The notes: generated by a model from the letters alone, not told the origin. A stretch of 64,000 nt of DNA from Mactra quadrangularis (GCA_025267735.1 CM046301.1:58237872-58301871), one strand, 5' to 3'. Shown: positions 46,080 to 58,515, numbered from the stretch's first letter. A program made the numbers and translations.

Positions 46080-46392
46080 GTGTTTATATGTATTCTTTTG
46101 AGATCTCACCAAATGCTTACATGTATACTTTTGAGATCTTACTTAGTGCTGATGTATACTTTTGAGATCTCAAATAGTGCTTATATGATTGTATACTTTT
46201 GAGATCTCTCATTGTATTTATATGTATACTTTTGAGATCTCTCATTGTGTTTATATGTATACTTTTGAGATCTCATAGAGTGCTTATATGTATATTTTTG
46301 AGATCTCTTATTGTGTTTATATGTATACTTTTGAGATCTCATAGAGTGCTTATATGTATACTTTTGAGATCTCTCATTGTGCTTATAAAGGA
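46080..46392. repeat. 33-bp minisatellite, about 9 copies
   Basis: Unit: ATGTATACTTTTGAGATCTC followed by TCATTGTGTTTAT or ATAGAGTGCTTAT, each with a GAGATCTC palindrome. The period of 33 keeps one frame open (46199-46405), giving an 11-residue peptide repeat that is not a gene. The left copies have irregular spacing. Confidence 0.95.
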
Positions 46393-47011
46393 AAGTTTAC
46401 ATTAGCTCCCACTCTAACTTGTGGTATCAAATCTATGCCAGTCAACTACGGTACTGTAAGCACATTTACCCTCAATCTGAGAATATTTTTATTAATACTT
46501 TCTTGTTGAAGTATATGCTCCACCCAATATTATAATAATATAAGTTACAAACAGAACATTGTTTATTTCTTCCTAGATATTACATCATACTTCATATTCC
46601 AATGATTGTGAAAGGTCTAACTGTGTAATTACTTGATGTAAGCCAACAACCTCACCAGTTAGCCCAGAGAGTGGGTAATTAAAATAAGCTCTTGTTACTT
46701 GAATAAATGTTTAACTAATAAGATTAAAGTGAAATTTAACTATAAGTACATTATACTGGTAACAAGGTTCTCAATTAAAAATGTTAAAGTATTTCTGTCA
46801 TTATATTAACTAAATTTAATTAAAACTCAAGTACTTGGCAATGTTTTAATGTTATTAATGTTTCTTTTTATTATCTGATGGGGTTTTGATCTAAAACAAG
46901 TCCTTTGTAATTTTGTAACATTTATATTAATTTTTATTTCAATACTTAGAACACCCACCTCTGTGGTGTAGAGCCATACAGGTCACTGACTTCATATCAA
47001 TGTTACCTCTT
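46393..47011. other. AT-rich stretch, possible SINE head remnant near the end
   Basis: About 46950-47011 reads CACCCACCTCTGTGGTGTAG, resembling an A-box region. A B-box-like GTGTGAATTCAAGCC follows the MITE at about 47200, so a tRNA-like head may have been split by that MITE. Weak. Confidence 0.35.
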
Positions 47012-47182
47012 CAGGCCTGCGAAATCAAACATCCCTATTGTCTGTGTTGTCCCAAGGCAAGTACAGACAAGTGGATTTTTCAACAATTTTATTCTATAGT
47101 GTTCTACAGTTCATATGGACAAGTTACTTTTCCAGTTGGCAAGAATGGACAAGTAAACAGCTTTAAGATTTCGACGGCCCTG
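47012..47182. mobile_element. 171-bp hAT5-like MITE with CTCTT duplication
   Basis: CAGGCCTGCGAAATC at the left and, inverted, CAGGGCCGTCGAAATC at the right. The 5-bp CTCTT flanks both sides (47007-47011 and 47183-47187). The interior repeats GACAAGTGGA / GGACAAGT words like those in element X. The plus-strand open frame 47000-47197 over it is a by-product. Confidence 0.82.
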
Positions 47183-47218
47183 CTCTTCCAAATGTAGAGG
47201 TGTGAATTCAAGCCTTGC

Positions 47219-47412
47219 AGGCATGGCCAAGTGGTTAAAAAATTGAACTGGTAATCATTACATAGCCAGCTCCCATTTGTTCAAATCAAATTCAAAGCAC
47301 ACTCTGTTGTTTCCAGTAGCAAGAACCTATATTCTTCTAGCTCTGTATTGGTTGGTCAGGAAGAGGACTCAAAGCGATTAATCTAATTTGTAAGAACATT
47401 TTACTATCAAAC
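47219..47412 (+). mobile_element. tRNA-derived SINE, family A, copy 2
   Basis: The head GGCATGGCCAAGTGGTTA is A-box-like, and the B-box region (TTGTTCAAATCAAA) is decayed. The body matches copy 1 at 15288 through CATAGCCAGCTCC, TTGTTTCC, TCTAGCTCTGTATTGG, GGTCAGGAAG, GCGATTAATCTAA and TGTAAGAAC. Confidence 0.72.
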
Positions 47413-47413
47413 C

Positions 47414-47790
47414 AATCTGATTAAAACCCCATCTTAAATTTCTGCTCCCCTACTCGCTAATTTAGATCTGGCAGTTTTCAAACGAGACCTTTTCTCATCA
47501 AAATATTCATGACGAAATTGTTATGATTAGTAACTTGTTTACATCATCTACCTCACACAATTTGAAATGAGCTGTCCAATCGCAGACTGTGAATAATACT
47601 GCTGTTGTTAAATTAACTAGCAATCCTTGGTCTAAAAATATAAATAACGAAATTAAAATGTTATTAATAGTGTTTCATCTAGATGAAAGCTATGCATTGA
47701 TTGGTCGACATAAAGGTCATCCCGACAAGACCCTCCATTGAGATCTTAGAGATCTTGTACCAAACGCTCTTCAGGATATCTGTTTACGGA
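47414..47790 (+). repeat. Interspersed repeat R, copy 1
   Basis: AATCTGATTAAAACC, ACTCGCTAAT-TAGATCTGG, TTGGTCTAAAAATA, GAAAGCTA-GCATTGATTGG, TCGACA and GATAT-TGTTTACG are shared in order with 58248-58515. This copy has about 100 bp more in the middle (about 47519-47625). It abuts the SINE at 47219. Confidence 0.75.
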
Positions 47791-48415
47791 AATTGCTATC
47801 AAAGTAGAAAAAAATAGTATAAACTGAACTTGTTAACTCAGTCTCATAGTGGACATGTTGCCACAATCTTGCAAAGCAAGTTTAATTTATACATTTTCAT
47901 TATAAGAGGTTAAAAAGTTAATGATTTGTAGTAAGTCTGTCTGAAGACCACAGTATTTCATTCATTCATATTCCAGCAGTGTATCATAATGTAATCTCTA
48001 ATCAAATGTATGCAGATTTAGTATCATTATTTATTGCTATACAAACAAACACACTATAAACAGTTCATGAATAAGTTAGTGTATTTCCAACACAAATATT
48101 TACACTACAAACTGTTTCCTATTCAAAGATATATGTTTCAAAATAGATAGAAATTTCCCAGCTGTATCTAAATTTTTGTTGGTTGAAAATCTAAGAAACT
48201 TGGGTGGCTAGCATGGCACGCTTAATGTAAAATGTAGCATGCATTCTGTAATTGATTCTACCATATAGACATAAGCTTATCAATACTGTATGCTAATTGG
48301 TATGTAGTTTGAAAGCTTGTGTCTTCACATTGATATAAACCATGAGGTTCTGAGAGACAAGCACTAGTTTATCATGTTTACCATGAACAAATCTTGAAGA
48401 CAGCTGACAAGCTCT
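47791..48415. other. AT-rich stretch, nothing recognised
   Basis: No feature seen before the 38-bp array. Confidence 0.35.
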
Positions 48416-51044
48416 GGAATATAAAGTTCCTGTAGAGCCATCTGAGGAGTATGGGGAGTATGGTAACATAAAGTTTCTATTGAAATATCTGACAAGCCTT
48501 GCGATATCTGCTTAGACTTGAGATATCTGACATATTTAGATATCTGACCGTTCTTGTAAATATAGAGTTTCTATTGAGATATCTGACAAGTCATGTAATA
48601 TAAAGTTTTATATTGAGATATCTGACAAGTCATGTAATATAAAGTTTTATATTGAGATATCTGACAAGTCATGTAATATAAAGTTTTATATTGAGATATC
48701 TGACAAGTCATGTAATATAAAGTTTTATATTGAGATATCTGACAAGTCATGTAATATTAAGTTTCTATTGAGATATCTGACAAATCATGTTATATAAAGT
48801 TTCTATTGAGATATCTGACAAGTCTTGTAATATAAAGTTTCTATTGAGATAGCTAACAAGTCATGTTATATAAAGTTTCTATTGAGATATCTGACAAGTC
48901 ATGTAATATAAAGTTTCTATTGAGATATCTGACAAATCATGTAATATAAAGTTTCTATTGAGATATCTGACAAATCATGTAATATAAAGTTTCTATTGAG
49001 ATATCTGACAAATCATGTAATATAAAGTTTCTATTGAGATATCTGACAAATCATGTAATATAAAGTTTCTATTGAGATATCTGACAAATCATGTAATATA
49101 AAGTTTCTATTGAGATATCTGACAAATCATGTAATATAAAGTTTCTATTGAGATATCTGACAAATCATGTAATATAAAGTTTCTATTTTGATATCTGACA
49201 AGTCATGTAATATAAAGTTTCTATTGAGATATCTGACATGTCATGTAATATAAATTTTCTATTTTGATATCTGACAAGTCATGTAATATAAAGTTTCTAT
49301 TTTGATATCTGACAAGTCATGTAATATAAAGTTTTATATTGAGATATCTGACTAGTCATGTAATATAAAGTTTCTATTTTTTGTTATCTGACAAGTCATG
49401 TAATATAAAGTTTCCATTGAGATAGCTAACAAATTATGTAATATAAAGTTTCTATTGAGATATCTGACAAATCATGTAGTATAAAGTTTCTATTGAGATA
49501 TCTGACAAATCATGTGATAAAAAGTTTCTATTGAGATATCTGACAAGTCATGTGATAAAAAGTTTCTATTGAGATATCTAACAAGTCATGGAATATAAAG
49601 TTTCTATTGAGATATCTGACAAATCATGTAATATAAAGTTTCTATTGAGATATCTGACATGTCATGTAATATAAAGTTTTATATTGAGATATCTGACAAG
49701 TCATGTAATATTAAGTTTCTATTGAGATATCTGACAAATCATGTTATATAAAGTTTCTATTGAGATATCTGACAAGTCTTGTAATATAAAGTTTCTATTG
49801 AGATAGCTCACAAGTCATGTTATATAAAGTTTCTATTGAGATATCTGACAAGTCATGTAATATAAAGTTTCTATTGAGATATCTGACAAATCATGTAATA
49901 TAAAGTTTCTATTGAGATATCTGACAAATCATGTAATATAAAGTTTCTATTGAGATATCTGACAAATCATGTAATATAAAGTTTCTATTTTGATATCTGA
50001 CAAGTCATGTAATATAAAGTTTCTATTGAGATATCTGACATGTCATGTAATATAAATTTTCTATTTTGATATCTGACAAGTCATGTAATATAAAGTTTCT
50101 ATTTTGATATCTGACAAGTCATGTAATATAAAGTTTTATATTGAGATATCTGACTAGTCATGTAATATAAAGTTTCTATTTTTTGTTATCTGACAAGTCA
50201 TGTAATATAAAGTTTCCATTGAGATAGCTAACAAATTATGTAATATAAAGTTTCTATTGAGATATCTGACAAATCAAGTAGTATAAAGTTTCTATTGAGA
50301 TATCTGACAAATCATGTGATAAAAAGTTTCTATTGAGATATCTAACAAATCATGGAATATAAAGTTTCTATTGAGATATCTTGACAAATCATGTGATAAA
50401 AAGTTTCTATTGAGATATCTAACAAGTCATGGAATATAAAGTTTCTATTGAGATATCTGACAAATCATGTAATATAAAGTTTCTGTTGAGATATCTGACA
50501 AATAATGTTATATAAAGTTTCTATTGAGATATCTGACAAATCATGTAATATAAAGTTTCTATTGAGATATCTGACAAATCATGTAATATAAAGTTTTATA
50601 TTGAGATATCTGACAAATCATGTAATGTAAAGTTTTATATTTTGATATTTGACAAGTCATGTAATATAAAGTTTCTATTGAGATATCTGACAAGTCATGT
50701 AATATAAAGTTTTATGTTGAGATATCTGACTAATCATGTAATATAAAGTTTCTATTGAGATATCTATCTTGAGATATTTTACAAATCATGTTATATAAAG
50801 TTTCTATTGAGATATCTGACAAATTATGTAATGTAAAGTTTATATTGAGATATCTGACAAATCATGTAATATAAAGTTTTATATTGAGATATCTGACAAA
50901 TCATGTTATATAAAGTTTCTATTGAGATATCTGACAAATTGAGATATTTTACAAATCATGTAATATAAAGTTTCTATTGAGATATCTATCTTGAGATATC
51001 ACACAAGTCTTGTAATATAAAGTTTCCATTGAGATATCTGACAA
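48416..51044. repeat. 38-bp minisatellite, about 69 copies, with internal higher-order duplication
   Basis: Unit: TTGAGATATCTGACAAATCA then TGTAATATAAAGTTTCTA. It contains the palindrome AGATATCT. A block beginning with the rare variant TAATATTAAG at 48753 recurs at 49707 (offset 954). By the rare TTTTTTGTTATCTGAC variants (about 49380 and 50185) the offset has fallen to about 804, so the two blocks differ by four units. The right end (from about 50750) has irregular, partly truncated units. Confidence 0.97.
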
Positions 51045-52470
51045 TAAATGTATTGTAATACTACATTAGATACATTCTGATTAGGGCTGAAGTTTCAATA
51101 GTTATCTTGTATTTTGCTTTATTCAATTACCTCTTTGATAGAATCATATGTAAATATTATGTTTGTGTTAAGAATATTTTGTTGGTAAAAGTTCAGTCTG
51201 TCTGGCCTACTTTGAAATATTATTGAATAATTATTTTAAATTAACTACTAATTCTAGTGCTTTACTGATGTTTGTAAAAACATAATGCTGACTGGATTAA
51301 ACATTATAGAGGACTTCATCTGATAAGACAGCCAGTATGGTACAGTAACACTCCATCAATAAGATGATCATTAGGACCAACTTGTTTGTTGGTAAAGTTT
51401 TGATGAACTTTACTTCTTTTTTTAATACAGGAAATATCTGAGCTTGTTTTGTTTATTATATAATAGGGGCCAAAACACATTTAAACCCTTACCCTAACTG
51501 TAGCTTTGTATTTTTATGATGCAAGAATTCTTTATTATGACATTAAAAAAACATAAATATCACCTTGAATTTCGGTAGATTAAAATGATTTTAGTATATT
51601 TTGTGTAGTAATGAAGTTTCATGAACCAATGATATTACACTGATTAGTGAATTTTGCTGACGTTGAATGAAACTGAAAATGAATTACATTTGCAGTGTGA
51701 TGATTTCCAGGATTTGGGCGGAACACAAATTTATACCTTTCCTCTTTAAATGTGATTGATATCAGTAGAAATGTTTGCCACTGAACAGATCTAAGCCAGT
51801 AGACAATTTATAAAACATGAAATAATACCTATCTGATATTGTATGTGATGAATCAATAGGATGTTAGATACAAAAATGGAGTTTCCTCAATTTTTTATAC
51901 AAATCTCCTGATTCTCGTCCTATTCTGCTGCGTGTTATTCCGTTTTTCGTACCACCTTGCAAGTTTTTTCCATCTTCTATAATATGTGATGAAATTTTTT
52001 TGTCTTTTGGTAAACTTTTATGTATTTATTTTTTATTTTTTGTAGTAACGTACTACTTTATGTAATGTCTGGCAAGTTTTTGTACACCTCAATCTGTGTT
52101 AGTAATGAAACATGCTGAAATTTTCATTTTTTTTGTATTACAACTGTTACTATCACAGAAAAATTGCTTAATCTTCAAAAAGCTGTCTGTATTGTCTGCA
52201 ATGTTGATTGTTCTTACAACAATATTGTTGATAATTGACATCAACATTAATTGAAGAAAAAAATCTGATGATGTTTTTTTTCTTTTTTATATAGGTATAT
52301 TAGTGTGTTACTGAGTCAACTGGGTTTTATTTGTATTTAAGTATAAAACTTTGTTGTTTATGTTTTGTTTGCACCAATTTGCATTGATTTACTTGTTACC
52401 CCACTAGGTTATTCATTGTTTAATGTATTCACAGGAGTAGGTTTGTAAATTTTGACTTAAACTTGAACCA
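51045..52470. other. AT-rich stretch, nothing recognised
   Basis: T-rich tracts; no repeat structure or coding signal seen. Confidence 0.35.
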
Positions 52471-52833
52471 CTAATGCCTCAGTCCCATAAAATCGTGGCT
52501 TGCTGCGGACCCGTACGTGCAGACAGCTGTAGGCCGTGGGAAGCCTTGCGTGCAAAGGTGACGGCCATGTAAGCACATGGCACAAAACAACACATTCATA
52601 TGGAGCCGTAGGTGGAAGATTGCAAGTTTAATTCATACTCGGCCACGATTGGGTTCACGATTTGACTCTGAAACTGATATGTGTATCCTGGGCTCATCTC
52701 ACAGACCCTGGTAAAAACGTAACAGTACGTACAGGTACGCAAGAGTTCGTACGGATCCTTGCGGAGCTTGATCGCACGGCGCCCGTACGGTGCCCTCACG
52801 GCTATTTTTATGTTTATGGGACTGTAGCTTTAG
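52471..52833 (+). mobile_element. 360-bp TIR family, copy D (full length)
   Basis: The ends CTAATGCCTCAGTCCCATAA and TTTATGGGACTGTAGCTTTA plus G are inverted repeats. The interior is closest to copy C and in the same orientation (CCGTACGTGCAGACAG, GGCACAAAACAACACATTC, TCCTTGCGGAGCTTGATCGC). Open frames 52596-52799 (-) and 52662-52844 (+) are by-products. Confidence 0.92.
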
Positions 52834-53952
52834 CTATATCCTAAGTTATTACATAAGAAAGAGAAGGCATGGCCAAGTGATTACAAGATTGTAAAGTCGG
52901 CTGAACATGCATATGGAAGCAGACTTTAAGCTGCACTTTAAATTTTTGATTATGAGGTTGGTTTGGTTATCATTATTATTATTAATAAAATTTTATGAAT
53001 GAAAAGTAATGTGGTTTGGTTACATATACTAACCTCGAGCATGTCAGTTGACTGTCTTCCTGCACACATGTTTATGTAACTTTCATAAAAAGGCTGCTTA
53101 TATCATTACAATGTAGAATAAATACACAAAACATACTGTAAAGGTACCTTTTGTCAACAAGTCAACAATTGTGGAATACTGTTTTCCCCCATTTTGAATT
53201 TAATAAAAATTACAAGGAATTTTTTTAGTAATTTTTTTTAACATAAAAATTGGTTTCCTCATGTAAATACTGAACTTAATTCTAAGCAGAAAGTCTGCAA
53301 AAAACTATTCTGTCATGGGCATTCAATAATTTACATTATTGGTCTCCATATTCACTGTCTGTTATATATGTTGGTAAAGATGTCACCTAACGGAAACAAT
53401 TTACTTGCGTGGAGTTCATATACATTTATTACATAGGTATTCATTGTTATTGAAGTTTACATAAACAAAATCTCAAGCACATGATTCCCAATCAGGCACT
53501 TTAGTTAATGCTGAATCAGTGAAAAGATGTGTTCAACAATCTTTGGCAACTAGACATCGCTAGAGGCAACTTTTCACTTTTATTGTAGTATTGTATTATT
53601 AGACTGAAGCAGAGCAAACTTTAAGATACAATGACATGTGATCCTTCAATATAGACTGTTAGATAAAACCTATACGAGTTTGGAACGATCTCAAATTTCA
53701 TGATATGTCATAATGCAGTTTACACTGAATAACTTTATTAATAGTTTTGTTGACATGGTTTTGATGACATAATATACTTTGTTTATACTTAGATCGACAT
53801 GATCTGTAAATATCCTACATTTCTTTCACTTAGTGTTTATTTCTTGTTTTATTTTTGTTATTTCGACACATTAGTTGATTTTTTCTCCGTTTTGGAAGAA
53901 ATTGACAGGTTTTTGTGGAAAAGATTGCAAGTTTGCTAGGTGTACAAAAACT
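52834..53952. other. AT-rich stretch with a SINE-head fragment
   Basis: About 52866-52905 (GGCATGGCCAAGTGATTA) is a short piece of a family A SINE head without B box or body. The rest shows nothing. Confidence 0.4.
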
Positions 53953-54092
53953 GTTAAATTTTATTCAAATGTCAGCCGCACATTCATTTAAACCCCATTG
54001 ATTTCAATTAATTATGAGTACAGAGGCACAATAGTAAGTATTTAAATCAGTGGGGTTAATGTTTGCGCCACTTACAAATGAATAAAATTAAC
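53953..54092. repeat. 140-bp imperfect palindrome, family P copy 1
   Basis: GTTAAATTTTATTCAAATGT on the left pairs with an inverted GTTAATTTTATTCATTTGTA on the right. The arms continue through CATT-AACCCCA-TGATTT-AAT to about 60 bp each. It shares ATTAACCCC and TGATTTAAATAC blocks with the palindrome at 63145-63630. Confidence 0.8.
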
Positions 54093-55560
54093 AATACGAA
54101 CTATCAATTGTCTTTAACTGTAGCAGAAATGTAAAAAAAATATTGAAACAACTTAAAACTTACTGAATCTAAATATACCTACCTTCAATATTATTCTTAA
54201 AAAAAGTAAATGATGTATATTGAAACTTAAAATTTGTATATAAAAGTTGTTAAGGACAATTTCAGACAGATTTGAACAATGTTCTAGGTAAACAATGATT
54301 TATTGTCTTATACAAGCTATAAAAGCTACAGGCTGTATTCTAGGTCATGCATGTTTTTGTACACAATATTTAATTGTATACAATAGACTTGCCCACTAAA
54401 TAAGTGCATAAGCTTATGCATAAACAGTATTTTACTGATTTAAACCTGCCAAGTGCTGTTATATTTAACGTTAATTTTAAATAGTATATATTCACATTGT
54501 AAATTTTAATTAGTGGTATGTTTATAAAATAAGTGAAAAGTAACTCAACTACAAAACTGTAAAATTAATTCACCCCTAAATATCAGGGGTAATGAAACTG
54601 GCTATGTTTGTATATGCAATGTTTACATGGATGACTTGTATAATAGTTAAATAATACAAAAGACTTACATCATAGAGGCAATAGAGTTCAGTGCACCTAT
54701 TCACAAAAACTCTTACAAAAAAAGTTATTGTCAGTCAATTTCATAAATTTTGCTGTTTCAAAGTCGGAAGGATAATAAACATAATTATGATATGATATTC
54801 AAATGGTTTACAATAACCTACGTAATTCAATAATTTTTAGAATTGATTGACCAAAAATTGACTGCTTTGTCAATGTTTCTTGTTTTTTTTTTACTTACGA
54901 AGATTTTATCGTAATATATTTTTGTAAAAAAGCGCCACTGTTCTGTCCCTGTCTGCCTCTTTTTCTGCTGTGTGTACAGGTTTCTAAAAACTATTATAAA
55001 AAGATAATTAAACTATACTTTTATCCTTGGATTTACTGCAAACAAACTTTAAAGTTTGACTAATGTGATATCTTGCTGATCATTTGAATGAATTGATAAC
55101 TTTTACTTTTTTAAGACTTTAAAAATCATTAATATTGTATGTTTTAAAGACATCTATATCTAAGTCTGTTAGTTGGAAAAACTGTAAACTGAGTTCATTT
55201 ATAAATTGAGTTCTATTTGATCTTAAAGGTACCATTTAACAGTCTATGAAAATAAAACAAAGTTTGATTGGCAAACATTTGATTATGTATAATGTATGTT
55301 AAATGTAAGAATAGGGTGAGAGCGTATTTCTAAACATGAAAAAATTGGCGATGTTTTCTGAGACACCTCCAAAATCACAGGTTGTTCAAAGTTGTCCAAA
55401 TTGAAGGCACAATGTTAAGTAAGACTAGCTATGGTGAATTGGGATACAATACAAAGCTCAGTGATATTTTGCTTGTCTATTCAGAGAATAGTGGTGGGGT
55501 ACCCTACCAAGTAAGCCAATATAAACCTTTTTGGTTTTAGATTTGCATAAAATGTTTTTT
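54093..55560. other. AT-rich stretch, nothing recognised
   Basis: No repeat structure or coding signal seen. Confidence 0.35.
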
Positions 55561-55855
55561 AGCCGGATTTTTCTATTAAAAAATTTAGCTACAAGTTTGC
55601 CGAAACATGGGCGGGCGGGCGTCCTGTGTCGTTAACAATTGCGTTAAAGTTTTCAATTTAGCATATATTTCTGCCATTTATTGCTAGATCTTCACGAAAC
55701 TTCATACAATGATAACAATACTATGTGATGAACAGAGTTAGAAAGTAACCGCAACTCTATCTGGCCTTATCATGCATTTTTCCCTTTGATTTGAATTTTT
55801 GCGTTAAAGTTTTGAAATCCGGCCTTAATGTGGTTTCCACATTACATTTCTTGTT
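55561..55855 (+). mobile_element. Small Helentron-like element, copy 2 (complete)
   Basis: The 5' AGCCGGATTTTTC is mirrored by subterminal GAAATCCGGCC (55814-55824). Then comes the stem-loop AATGTGGTTTCCACATT (55827-55843) and TTCTTGTT (55848-55855). It sits at a T-rich site. It is homologous along its length to 5928-6200. At 295 bp it has no coding and must be moved by another element. Confidence 0.82.
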
Positions 55856-56650
55856 ATCTTTATCATAATGTCCATGCTCCTGTTCCAAGTGAAGTAATCA
55901 AGAATTATGAAGATGTTCACTTAGCTATTATTTAAAAAAGAAATTTGTTGTGGAATGAATGTTTTGTGAGCCAGTCACCATTGGTAAAGAAGCGTTAATA
56001 AATGGCATAAAGTACAAAAGCTAAAATAACTAACTTTAAGTTTTCTACATACTGTACCTTTAAACAAATCAGTAATGAGGATATCTACCTTGGATTATGT
56101 TATAAAATTATCATTTATAATATTCAAGCTGTGAAGAAAATAGTAATTTCAATGTATTTCTTTTACATTATGTCTTGGAATTTTGCCATTTATTTTAAAA
56201 ATGGGTCACCGGGTAACCGTAAAATGAAATAAATGTATGTAACTTTTGGAAAATGTATGTCAAATAGAAGAATAAGTCTTTGTGCAAAGCGCATGGGAGT
56301 AAATTTTTTATTGCAGTAATTTAAGATATCATTTAGACCTTAATTTTGTTTTTCTAATTATGCTCAGCTGATAATGTCTTGAAATGCTAATGAACTGAAT
56401 AATGATTATAGACCCCTTTGATAGAATATGTACTTAAGTACCACTCGACCTATCTTGGAACATAATACATTATTGTAATGTAGTTCTTTAGAATTTTTTA
56501 TTGGTTTACATTACATTTAAGTATTTCATAGACTTTTAGGGACTTGTTTCAAAGTACATATCCTTGTTGTCTAGTCAAAACCTCCTAACTTTACTTTTTG
56601 GAATTGAAGATACATGGTTTTGACTCAACTATGATGATATTGAATTTGTT
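55856..56650. other. AT-rich stretch, nothing recognised
   Basis: No repeat structure or coding signal seen; GGGTCACCGGGTAACCG near 56204 is a lone GC-rich near-palindrome. Confidence 0.35.
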
Positions 56651-56842
56651 AGCTCACTTGGGCACATTGCGCTTATGGTGAGCTATGGTGACCTGTCTTG
56701 AAGAAATAGTATTATCTTAAGGGGGTCTACAATGTTTAATCAATTCTTATTAACTGTCAGAGTTAAGATTGAGTTGTGTTACAATTGTCTTTAACTTTTT
56801 CTTGTCAGGTGAGCAATTATAGGCTGAAGAGCCTAATTGCTT
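56651..56842 (+). mobile_element. Short Helentron-like deletion derivative
   Basis: 5' AGCTCACTTG folds against GTGAGCT at 56679-56685. Subterminal CAGGTGAGC (56806-56814) mirrors the 5' end, followed by the stem-loop AGGCTGAAGAGCCT (56821-56834) and a degraded terminus AATTGCTTAA in place of TCTTGTT. 192 bp, non-coding. Confidence 0.65.
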
Positions 56843-58247
56843 AATTTGCTATATTGGTGTTTGACTCAATATCTCTAAAATGTTTTTAGACTAGTTTTGC
56901 ATTGACAAATCAGTTGGCTTTCAGTGCTTGTATATCCTTACTCAAGCACCAATCAACCTGAAAGAGAGAAGGTCCATTTGATCGCTACTCATAATAAATA
57001 TTTACAAAAAAATTACATTCAGGAAATACTTTTAAAATTGTCCTCTAACACAGTAAATACATTCTAAATCATTTATTGCTCTGCTTTCTGTAACCCAGCA
57101 CAGTAAATGCAAATTCATTCATACCCTAATCTCTAGTGAACCAGGGGCAAGTTAAAACCATATCCCACCAGTAAACTGAGTCAATCATTATACCTTGGTT
57201 AACTTCAATATGAGATAAAAATACTCTAGCGTTAGTCTTCCAGTTCATTCAAGAAAATCTACATTATACATTACACCTTAATCTTAACTTTACCATCATG
57301 AACATGAACTCTTGGTAAATCATCTACAAGAAAATCCCATCTTTCATGAATGATAAGAATCTGCCTGTATTTTGCATTTTGATTTTGTAGATGGGTGGGG
57401 CGAGATATTAACTGATGAAAAAATTCGCCTTTAGTGATAGTCAACTTGTAAATGTATAAATAAATGTTAACACGTTGATATTAGATGTTATAATATCGTA
57501 CATTAGTCAGGAGTTTTTACGTAAGATTTGTATCAGTTGAGATTATCTTTTCAGGTAGAGTGCAACCCTTAATATAAAAGACAGGTGGTTGATTACAAAA
57601 AGAATATCAAAAAAGTGTTAACCGATTTCTTACTGTATGCCAATTTCCACATCTATTCATATTTACTATTAACCAGTTGTTTTTTTCTTTTCAATGGCAG
57701 TTCTCTTGTTGTTCACTTGCTACACAAAAAGGGGACAAAAAATCCTTAGATAACATTTATCCATTAAATATGCACCCATTTCTGTCCGCTTACTATTTTC
57801 CTTCTAATCACCTATTTCTCTCTTCTGATCAAAGATTCACAAAGTTTGTGTATTTTGACTTTGTACTTAAATACTTTTTTCTTTCCATTCAGAAATTTCA
57901 AGATTTTCCAAGAATTACTCTTCCTTCCTTGCTCCCCTCCCTCCAAATAAAATAATGCTTTTATCTCATAATATTACTATGTCTAATATTTGAATAAATC
58001 ATGATAGGCATTAAAACAACTATGTATTATATAAAATATTTTTTAATTATTAATTTAATTATCACTAACTGAGCAATTAAGGTTGTTAGGTTAACCCATT
58101 AATGTTAAAATACTTCACCTGTAAATTTGTTTAAGTACATATTAATTAGGTTATCAAGTTATTACTGTAATAAGGTTAAGTGTTTATTACCTTCTCTCTC
58201 TCTCTAATTTTTGTAAGAAAGTTGGAACTTTATACATACAGAAAGTC
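56843..58247. other. AT-rich stretch, nothing firm
   Basis: The open frame 57677-57955 (+) is Phe/Ser/Leu-rich from T-rich DNA and has no recognisable domain. A short CT run lies at about 58195-58205. Confidence 0.35.
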
Positions 58248-58515
58248 AATCTGATTAAAACCCGATCTACAATTTTACCGCTCGCATACTCGATCTACAA
58301 TTTTACCGCTCGCATACTCGCTAATGTAGATCTGGCCTTTTCCAAAAAACTTGGTCTAAAAATAGAAATTACGAAATCAAAATGTGATTGATAGTGTTTT
58401 CGTCTAGGTGAAAGCTACGCATTGATTGGTCGACACAAAGTTCATCTCGACGTGACCTCAAAGGGAAAAAGTACAGATCCAGTACGACCGTGGTCTACTG
58501 GATATGTGTTTACGC
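58248..58515 (+). repeat. Interspersed repeat R, copy 2, with a 28-bp tandem duplication
   Basis: This is homologous to 47414-47790 but lacks about 100 bp in the middle. GATCTACAATTTTACCGCTC plus GCATACTC is present twice in tandem (about 58264-58320), a local duplication not found in copy 1. Confidence 0.75.

Noticed and set aside
46199..46405. 68-codon frame with an 11-residue peptide repeat
   Set aside because: By-product of the 33-bp minisatellite.
48416..51044. CRISPR-like array of regularly spaced repeats
   Set aside because: Continuous 38-bp tandem units without unique spacers, in a eukaryotic context.
51082..51100. TAGGGCTGAAG as another hAT terminus
   Set aside because: No inverted partner and no duplication found.
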